NCBI GenBank assembly: GCA_041685075.1
Contig: JAWLGN010000178.1
Location: 1 to 11,458, forward strand
DNA: 11,458 bases
Reading direction: 5' to 3'
From: JAMCRM01 sp041685075
Lineage (GTDB): Bacteria > Acidobacteriota > Terriglobia > Bryobacterales > Bryobacteraceae
A program made the translations under genes and the position numbers. Below the pieces are notes generated by a model. That model was not told where the DNA came from, did not search any database, and saw only the letters and a list, made by a program, of their open reading frames with translations. Below, in pieces: positions 6,607 to 11,458 of the stretch (position 1 is the first letter of the stretch; every line of letters starts with the position of its first letter).

Positions 6607-7379
6607 TGGAACTGCGGGCGGAGCCCGAAGAGCGCGACTTGCTGACGGCCGAGTTGTGGGAAGCCGGCTCGGTGGGGATTCAGGAACTGGACAACCAGCG
6701 GGTGCGCGCCTTCTTCGAAGATGCCGCCGGGCGTGAGGCCCTGCTGGAGCGTTTCGCCGCCCGCCTGCCGCTCCTGCGCGAGGAGGAAGAGCGCGACTGG
6801 GTAGCCTACTCGCGCCGGGATTGGGAACCCATCGAGGCCGGCGAGCGCTTCTACCTGGTCCCGGAATGGCGCGACGATCCCGCGCCGCAGGGACGCTTCC
6901 GCATCACGGTGAACCCCGGGATGGCCTTCGGCACCGGCGTGCATGAAACCACCCAACTGGCCATCGAGGCGCTGGAACGCCACGTGCATCCGGGCATTAC
7001 ATTGCTGGACGTGGGGACCGGCTCCGGCATCCTGGCGCGGGCCGCCGAACTGCTGGGCGCGGGCCGCGTCATCGCCTGCGACAACGACGCCGTCGCCGTC
7101 CGGATCGCGCGCGACAACCTGCGCACCCCGCTGCTGTTCACCGGTTCGGCCGATGCCGTCGCGCCGCATACTGTGGACCTGCTGGTGGCCAACATCAGCC
7201 CCGAAGCCGTCATCGCGCTGGCGCCCGACTTCCTTCGCTGCCTGCGGCCGCGGGGACTGGCGCTCCTCAGCGGCTTCGAGCCCGGCGAAGCGCCGGACGT
7301 GCGCGCCGCCCTTCCCGGCGGCAGCGTGCTGAACCTGTTTACCAAGGGGAATTGGGCGCTTCTCGAGTGGCGCGTCTAG
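6597..7379 (+). CDS. prmA: Ribosomal protein L11 methyltransferase
   Basis: A 260-residue cytoplasmic S-adenosylmethionine-dependent enzyme that methylates ribosomal protein L11. The N-terminal substrate-binding domain starts FSLELRAEPEERDLLTAELWEAGSVGIQE (2-30). It is followed by the PrmA signature NPGMAFGTGVHETT (106-119), the SAM-binding motif I LLDVGTGSGILARAA (136-150), the acidic residue ending beta-2 (ACDNDAVAV) and the motif VANISPEA in place of an NPPY-like motif. E. coli PrmA is about 293 residues, so this one is short, mainly in the N-terminal half. ATG 6597 is chosen because GGGGTAGGG at 6585-6593 precedes it and the protein then begins like the family; an in-frame ATG at 6546 would overlap the divergent gene and add unrelated residues. 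It is a housekeeping gene with no evident link to the neighbouring operon. Confidence 0.93.
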   Translation: MFSLELRAEPEERDLLTAELWEAGSVGIQELDNQRVRAFFEDAAGREALLERFAARLPLLREEEERDWVAYSRRDWEPIEAGERFYLVPEWRDDPAPQGRFRITVNPGMAFGTGVHETTQLAIEALERHVHPGITLLDVGTGSGILARAAELLGAGRVIACDNDAVAVRIARDNLRTPLLFTGSADAVAPHTVDLLVANISPEAVIALAPDFLRCLRPRGLALLSGFEPGEAPDVRAALPGGSVLNLFTKGNWALLEWRV

Positions 7380-7380
7380 C

Positions 7381-7393
7381 CGCGCTCAGCGCG
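7381..7393. terminator. Small GC hairpin at the convergent prmA/SCP2-like junction
   Basis: CGCGC (7381-7385) pairs with GCGCG (7389-7393). The loop TCA is the minus-strand gene's stop codon, and the hairpin begins just after the prmA stop. No T-run follows. It may help both transcripts to end, or be chance in GC-rich DNA. Confidence 0.25.
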
Positions 7394-7898
7394 CGTACGT
7401 GGCCGGCACGTTCTTAGCCAGCTTGACGATCAGGTTGACCGCGATCCTCGCCTTGGGCACGTACGCCGGCCACTGCGGAAAGTCCACCGGTTGCACGATC
7501 AGTTTGCGCCGCAAAAACGAATTCACCGGAGTGGTCTTGCCGGAGGCGATCTGCTGCGCCACCCGGTAGTCGCTCTTCACCAGCAGGTGATGGCGTTCCT
7601 CGGGCAGCTCCGTGCCGGTCTCGACGGACTTGATCTGGCCCTTGTCGACCCGCGCGAAGATTACCGCCTGCTCGCTCCCGTAGCACTCCCGCAGCGCCGG
7701 CGGCAGGTTGCGTACCACGTAGACCATCCCCAGCGTGAAGCGCGAAAAGATGTTCCTGTAGTACGGGTCTGTGCGGGTGGTCCGCCGCACCGCGGCAACG
7801 ACCTCGTTGATCCACTCGGGCGAAAGAAATGGGGGGACGCCGGATTTTCCGGTGTTCATCCGCGACGATCCCGACACCCCTGCCGTCCTAGCTTGCAC
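7386..7898 (-). CDS. Small SCP2-like (sterol carrier protein 2 fold) protein
   Basis: A 170-residue protein with no signal peptide or membrane segment. From about residue 25 (LSPEWINEVVAAVRR) it reads like a single SCP2-type domain: a first helix, a beta segment with GMVYVVRNLP, AVIFARVDKGQIKSVETG, then HHLLVKSDYRVAQQIASGKTTPVNSFLRRKLIV and a C-terminal helix (RIAVNLIVKLAKNV). Such domains bind lipids or other hydrophobic ligands; the ligand here is unknown. GTG 7898 is chosen because GGAGGG lies 5 bases upstream (7904-7909); the alternative ATG at 7859 would drop 13 residues of low-complexity N-terminus but has no such site. It is a single-gene unit, convergent with prmA and divergent from the beta-helix gene. 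The family call is tentative. Confidence 0.6.
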   Translation of the reverse strand: MQARTAGVSGSSRMNTGKSGVPPFLSPEWINEVVAAVRRTTRTDPYYRNIFSRFTLGMVYVVRNLPPALRECYGSEQAVIFARVDKGQIKSVETGTELPEERHHLLVKSDYRVAQQIASGKTTPVNSFLRRKLIVQPVDFPQWPAYVPKARIAVNLIVKLAKNVPATYAR

Positions 7899-7940
7899 GG
7901 AATCCCTCCAGGTGAACTTGCAACACCCATAGTATATCGG

Positions 7941-7946
7941 ATTATA
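7941..7946 (-). promoter_or_regulatory. Consensus -10 box for the SCP2-like gene
   Basis: On the minus strand this reads TATAAT, an exact match to the sigma-70 -10 consensus, about 43 bases upstream of GTG 7898. The hexamer 17 bases further upstream (TATCTT) is a poor -35 match, so an activator or another sigma factor may be needed. It lies in the 110-base divergent intergenic region, the largest gap in the window and its most AT-rich spot. Confidence 0.45.
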
Positions 7947-8008
7947 GGGTCTGCATACCCAGGAAGATACCTGCCATACCTCCTCCGCCAGTGCTTAGAA
8001 TAAGGGGC

Positions 8009-9745
8009 ATGCTATCGAAACTCGCGAGGTGGATCGCGCCCGCATGTCTGGCGGTTCCGCTCCTCGCCGCAGATGCCACCGTGCCGGGCGAAGTGCGGGT
8101 GCCGTATCCCACCATTCTCAACCTGAGCATCGACTGGCTCATCGAGGGCGACGATAACCTGAACGGCCGCGTGGAGGTGGAGTACCGCCGTGCCGGGGAC
8201 TCCCGCTGGCGCCAGGGCCCGCCGCTGGTGCGCATCCCGGAAGGCAACAGCGGCCAGCGCACCACCCCCACCTTTTACTGGCCCAACAAGCATTCCGGCA
8301 GCCTCTTCGATCTCGAGCCGGCCACGGAGTACGAAATCCGCCTGCGCCTCAGCGACCCCGACGGAGGTTCGGCCGAACGCACCGTGCGGGCCACCACCCG
8401 CGCCGTTCCGCGTCCCGCGCCGGGCGCAACCGTCCGGCAGGCCACCCCGCCGACCTTCCGGAAGGTCATTGCCGAAGCCGCTCCCGGCGACATCGTGCAG
8501 CTCACCCCCGGCTACTACGGCGAGTTCGAAGCCCTCCGCGACGGCCAGCCCGGCAAACCCATCGTCCTCCGGGGAGACACCAGCCACACCGTGAAGAGCA
8601 CCTTCGAGGGCATCTCCCTGCGCGGCCGCAAGCACATCATCCTGGAAAAGCTCACGGTCTACGGGACCATCGATCTGCTGGGCGCCGAAGAGGTGGCGGT
8701 GCGCCATTGCACGGTGAACGCGAAGTACGGCATCGTGGCCCAACGCAAGCCCGGCTGCACCAACTGCTACATCGCCGATAACGTGGTCACCTGGGTGATG
8801 CCCTGGGCGCCGGAAGGCATGGGCCACCAGAACTTCTGGGGCGGCGCCGCCAACATGGGGGAGGGAATCCAGCTTACCGGGCCCGGAAACGTCATCTGCT
8901 ACAACCGCGTGCGCGGCTTTCGCGACGCGATCTCCAACATGGAAGACCGCGGCGCCTACGAGCAGGTCAGCATCGATATCTACAACAACGATATCTACGT
9001 GGCCGCCGACGACGCCATCGAGGCGGACCACTGCATGGGCAACTGCCGCGTGATGCGCAACCGCATCACCAACTGCGCCATGGGGCTGAGTTCGCAGCCC
9101 AGCCTGGGCGGCCCGACCTACTTCATCCGCAACGTCATGTACAACCTGGTGCTCGCGCCCTTCAAGTTCGCGCGGGGCAGCCACGGCAACGTGGCGCTCC
9201 ATAACACCGTGGTCAAGACGGGACACGGGCTCTGGGTGCCGCACGGCCCCGGCATCTACTACCGCAGCACGTTCCGGAACAACCTGGCCATCGGCGGGCC
9301 GCGCGACCCGTTCAAAATCAACTACTCCGGGCCGGCCCGGGGCGAGGCGCTGTTCACCCCGGAAACCGACCCCACCAACGACTTCGACTACGACGGCATC
9401 GGCACGCACCTCACGCCCTTCCGCGGCCGGATCGGGAAGGTGGAGTTCAACTCCATCGACGAGCTGCGCGAGCGCACCACCGCCAAACACGCGGTGCAGG
9501 TAGACATGAGCGTCTTCGAGAACGTGGAGTTCCCCAACCCGCCGTATCCGGAGCGCCCCGTGCCCGACCTGCGGCTCAAGGCCGGCTCGGCGGCTGTCGA
9601 TGCGGGCCTGCCGCTCCCCGGCATCAACGACGGATACCGCGGCCGGGCGCCGGATCTGGGCGCCTACGAGTTCGGCGAACCGCTGCCGCACTACGGGCCC
9701 CGTCCCGAAGGAGTGGACGAAGAAACCGCGCGCCGGCAGCGGTAG
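8009..9745 (+). CDS. Secreted right-handed parallel beta-helix protein with a fibronectin-III-like N-terminus
   Basis: A 578-residue exported protein of unknown substrate. Residues 1-21 are a Sec signal peptide (KLAR, then WIAPACLAVPLLA, cleavage near LLA-AD). Residues about 30-131 look like a fibronectin type III domain (EVEYRRAGDSRWRQ, then FDLEPATEYEIRLRLSDPDG). From about 147 the pectate-lyase-like fold begins (TFRKVIAEAAPGDIVQLTPGYYGEF) with repeated short strands rich in N, G, I and V (HIILEKLTVYG, NCYIADNVV, VSIDIYNNDIYVAADDAIEADH, TYFIRNVMYN). The C-terminal LRLKAGSAAVDAGLPLPGINDGYRGRAPDLGAYEFG is common in beta-helix proteins. Paired cysteines occur at 250/253 (CTNC) and 342/346 (CMGNC). 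Polysaccharide lyases and hydrolases share this fold, but I cannot assign a catalytic family. ATG 8009 best fits the signal peptide, although its AAGGGG is unusually close; GTG 7991 is an alternative. Confidence 0.85.
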   Translation: MLSKLARWIAPACLAVPLLAADATVPGEVRVPYPTILNLSIDWLIEGDDNLNGRVEVEYRRAGDSRWRQGPPLVRIPEGNSGQRTTPTFYWPNKHSGSLFDLEPATEYEIRLRLSDPDGGSAERTVRATTRAVPRPAPGATVRQATPPTFRKVIAEAAPGDIVQLTPGYYGEFEALRDGQPGKPIVLRGDTSHTVKSTFEGISLRGRKHIILEKLTVYGTIDLLGAEEVAVRHCTVNAKYGIVAQRKPGCTNCYIADNVVTWVMPWAPEGMGHQNFWGGAANMGEGIQLTGPGNVICYNRVRGFRDAISNMEDRGAYEQVSIDIYNNDIYVAADDAIEADHCMGNCRVMRNRITNCAMGLSSQPSLGGPTYFIRNVMYNLVLAPFKFARGSHGNVALHNTVVKTGHGLWVPHGPGIYYRSTFRNNLAIGGPRDPFKINYSGPARGEALFTPETDPTNDFDYDGIGTHLTPFRGRIGKVEFNSIDELRERTTAKHAVQVDMSVFENVEFPNPPYPERPVPDLRLKAGSAAVDAGLPLPGINDGYRGRAPDLGAYEFGEPLPHYGPRPEGVDEETARRQR

Positions 9746-9748
9746 CAA

Positions 9749-9759
9749 CCGCTTAGCGG
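9749..9759. terminator. Small hairpin at the convergent beta-helix/M16 junction
   Basis: CCGC (9749-9752) pairs with GCGG (9756-9759) around TTA, which is the minus-strand M16 stop codon. With only 4 bp and no T-run it is weak evidence; it is recorded because the other two convergent junctions show the same arrangement. Confidence 0.15.
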
Positions 9760-11243
9760 AAGACCTCTTCCAGCGGGACGATGCGCACGTCTTCCGGCCG
9801 CAGCCCCAGGTTCCACCGCTCGACGACCTTGTCTTCGGCGAGGATCTCCTTGGGCTTGGGCGAGTTGTAGGTGATGGGCGATGGCTCCCCGCTGGTGAGC
9901 TTCCGCTTCAGCCCCTCGGCATCCGGCGCCACCGCCACCATCTGGATGCGGTCCGCGCGCAGGTACCGCTTGATGGCGCGGTTCACGTCTTCGCGCTTCA
10001 GCTTGGCGAGCTTGCTCTTGATGTAGCGGTTGTACTCCGGGATGACGTAGTACATGCTGTCGATGGCGTAGCCCAACTCCGCGCTCTTGCTCTTGGTGAG
10101 CAGGTTGACGTTCTTCGAGACGTAGTCGCGGGTGCGCTCGAACTCCTCCTGGGAGAGGCCGTCGCGCACCAGGCGGTCGAGTTCGAACATCGCCAGCCGC
10201 AGCGCGAAGACCGCGTTGGCCGGCTCCACCGGCCGGATCCAGATCTGGAAAATCTGGTGCTGGCGCGCCAGGTTGGGACTGGGCTCGAACTGGTACATGC
10301 CGTTGGGGAAGTACTCGATGTAGGCGTAGTCGCCGTAGTTCAGGCCGCGCGCCGCGCGCATGCGCTGGAACAGGCGGCCTCCGCTGTTGCGGTGCGGGCC
10401 GAAGTAGGACATCGCCACCAGCAGGGCGGGGAAGTCGGGATCGCCGCGCCGCACCTCGATGGGGTACCCCAGGGAGTAGGCCACCGAGCGGGTGTCCTTC
10501 TCCACGATGGTCATGCGGTTGTGCGGCACCTCCGGCGCCCTCCAGGGCTGCTGGTTCCTGCCGGCGAAGCCGCCCCGCTTGGGGAGGCGCGCCCGCATGT
10601 CGGCGCCCATCTTTTCCGCAAAGCCGCGCGGGTAGCCGCCCGCCAGTCCCACGATCAGGTTCGCCTGGGTGTAGTGGTTGCGGTAGAACTCCTTCAGGTC
10701 GTCGAGCGTGATCTTCTCCAGCGCAGAGAGCGTGCCCGCGTTGTGCCGCTCATAAGGCGTGCCGGCGTAGAGTTCGTTGTAGAGCACTTCCTTGCCGAGT
10801 TCCTCGTCGTTGTTGCCCCGCAGGGAGACGCGCAGGTAGTTGGCCACCTGGTCCTTGAGCCGCTTGAAATCGTCCTCGCGCCAGCCGGGTTCGAGCAGCA
10901 TGGCGCGGAACAGCTTGTAGTAGGCGTCCAGGTTATCCGCGTGGGTGGCGCCGTAGAAGGTGGTCATCTCCTTGTCCACCTGGCTCGCAACCGACGCCGC
11001 CATGGGGAACAGGGCATCCACAATCTGCTTGTAGGTCAGGTCTTTGGTGCCGCCGTCGGAGAGCATCAGGGCGGTAAGGTTCGCCACCCCCGGCTTCTCC
11101 TTTGGGTCCGACGCCGCGCCCGCGGTGAACACCACCCGGAAGGTCACCACGGACGACTTCGAGGGCAGCGCCGCCACCCGCATCTGCGCCGATGCCTGCA
11201 TAGCCAGCAGCAACAGCAGAGCCAATCCGATCCACTTCTTCAC
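9753..11243 (-). CDS. Exported M16-family (pitrilysin/processing-peptidase-like) protein lacking the zinc motif
   Basis: A 496-residue M16-fold protein, probably the non-catalytic partner of the gene upstream. Residues 1-19 form a signal peptide (MKKWIGLALLLLLAMQASA, cleavage before Q20), so it acts in the periplasm or envelope. In active M16 enzymes an HxxEH motif lies after the GSRDEPxxxxG-like stretch; here the matching segment is AGAASDPKEKPGVANLTALMLSDGGT, with Asn55, Ala58 and Leu59 in place of the His, Glu and His. The second half keeps GGRLFQRMRAARGLNYGDYAY, whose Arg299 and Tyr303 fit the R/Y pair that inactive M16B subunits use to bind the substrate's C-terminal side. The start is GTG 11243 with GGAGG 6 bases upstream, and it overlaps the upstream gene's stop by 4 bases. 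Loss of the motif is seen directly; heterodimer formation is known for the family and inferred here. Confidence 0.9.
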   Translation of the reverse strand: MKKWIGLALLLLLAMQASAQMRVAALPSKSSVVTFRVVFTAGAASDPKEKPGVANLTALMLSDGGTKDLTYKQIVDALFPMAASVASQVDKEMTTFYGATHADNLDAYYKLFRAMLLEPGWREDDFKRLKDQVANYLRVSLRGNNDEELGKEVLYNELYAGTPYERHNAGTLSALEKITLDDLKEFYRNHYTQANLIVGLAGGYPRGFAEKMGADMRARLPKRGGFAGRNQQPWRAPEVPHNRMTIVEKDTRSVAYSLGYPIEVRRGDPDFPALLVAMSYFGPHRNSGGRLFQRMRAARGLNYGDYAYIEYFPNGMYQFEPSPNLARQHQIFQIWIRPVEPANAVFALRLAMFELDRLVRDGLSQEEFERTRDYVSKNVNLLTKSKSAELGYAIDSMYYVIPEYNRYIKSKLAKLKREDVNRAIKRYLRADRIQMVAVAPDAEGLKRKLTSGEPSPITYNSPKPKEILAEDKVVERWNLGLRPEDVRIVPLEEVFR

Positions 11244-11458
11244 TTCGCACCTCCGGTGAGGGTGACAATGGTGCGGCCATCCTCCACCAGGTATTTGCGC
11301 GCCACCCGCTGCAACTCTTCCGGGGTGAGCGCGGCGTAGCGGGCGTAGAGCCGCTCGACGGTCTCCGGCGTGCGCCGCAGCGCCACGTAGTGCGCCAGGG
11401 CATCGGCCACCGCCTCGCGGTTGTCCATATGGAGAATGAAGCTGTAGCGCAGGTGAGT
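11240..11458 (-). CDS. M16-family peptidase, C-terminal end only
   Basis: The frame is open to the window edge and ends at TGA 11242-11240, giving 72 visible residues from THLRYSFILHMDNREAV to the end. The pattern of an LDN-like turn followed by ALAHYVALRRTPETVERLYARYAALTPEELQRVARKYLVEDGRTIVTLTGG is the usual C-terminal end of bacterial M16 peptidases, in which a subdomain closes with R-T-I-V-T-L. The internal ATG at 11428 is not the start; the coding frame runs on past it. The zinc-binding half lies outside the window, so activity cannot be judged, but the adjacent zinc-less gene predicts that this is the catalytic subunit. The 4-base overlap with the next gene suggests translational coupling and equal amounts of both subunits. 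Confidence 0.85.
   Translation of the reverse strand, partial: THLRYSFILHMDNREAVADALAHYVALRRTPETVERLYARYAALTPEELQRVARKYLVEDGRTIVTLTGGAK

Noticed and set aside
8009..8047. A lipoprotein signal in the beta-helix protein (Cys13)
   Set aside because: The cysteine is only 13 residues in and preceded by A-P-A, which does not fit a lipobox; a standard cleavage near residue 21 fits better.
8012..9748. A 578-codon minus-strand open frame opposite the beta-helix gene
   Set aside because: It mirrors the beta-helix gene almost end to end, shows no family signature, and the plus strand has a signal peptide and clear domains.
9600..11339. A 579-codon plus-strand open frame opposite the M16 gene
   Set aside because: It starts inside the beta-helix gene, runs antisense to a convincing M16 protein, and has shadow-like composition.
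1..11458. Mobile elements, CRISPR arrays, tRNA or rRNA genes
   Set aside because: I found no transposase, integrase, terminal inverted repeats, spaced direct repeats or RNA-gene signatures, and real genes fill nearly all of the window.

Overview
The window is a dense, GC-rich stretch of a bacterial chromosome. It holds ten complete protein genes and two cut by the window edges, with almost no intergenic DNA. I see no tRNA, rRNA, IS element, CRISPR array or phage gene. The mix of a DUF5335-like protein beside Hsp20, a UxaE-type epimerase, a secreted beta-helix protein and a paired M16 peptidase is most like an Acidobacteriota genome of the Solibacter/Bryobacter kind. That assignment is an inference from gene content and base composition, not a proven one.

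Layout. (1) Positions 1-2995, plus strand: a stress-type cluster of a DUF5335-like protein (5' end missing), a dienelactone-hydrolase-like alpha/beta hydrolase, an Hsp20 small heat-shock protein and a succinate-semialdehyde-dehydrogenase-type aldehyde dehydrogenase. A perfect 10-bp hairpin separates the last two. (2) Positions 3008-6571, minus strand: a hexuronate operon read as DapA-family lyase/aldolase, then the tagaturonate epimerase uxaE, then the uronate isomerase uxaC, with gaps of only 6 and 9 bases. (3) Positions 6597-7379, plus strand: prmA, the ribosomal protein L11 methyltransferase, divergent from the operon across 25 bases. (4) Positions 7386-7898, minus strand: a small SCP2-like protein with a strong Shine-Dalgarno and a consensus -10 box. 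(5) Positions 8009-9745, plus strand: a secreted protein with a fibronectin-III-like N-terminus and a right-handed parallel beta-helix. (6) Positions 9753-11458, minus strand: two M16-family genes overlapping by 4 bases. The downstream one is exported and lacks the zinc-binding motif; the upstream one runs off the window.

How the genes fit together. UxaC isomerises galacturonate to tagaturonate and glucuronate to fructuronate. UxaE interconverts tagaturonate and fructuronate, so both uronates can enter one downstream branch. The DapA-family enzyme keeps the Schiff-base lysine but lacks the arginine typical of true dihydrodipicolinate synthase, so it probably acts on a 2-keto-3-deoxy sugar acid. 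No mannonate dehydratase, fructuronate reductase or KDG kinase is present, so the route is incomplete here. The two M16 genes probably encode a heterodimeric envelope protease. Three convergent gene junctions are only 6-12 bases wide, and each has a small GC-rich hairpin at the stop codons.

Nothing here is clearly a new biological system. The most useful leads are the compact hexuronate operon with its unassigned DapA-family enzyme, the hairpin in front of a TTG-started dehydrogenase, and the unassigned secreted beta-helix protein.
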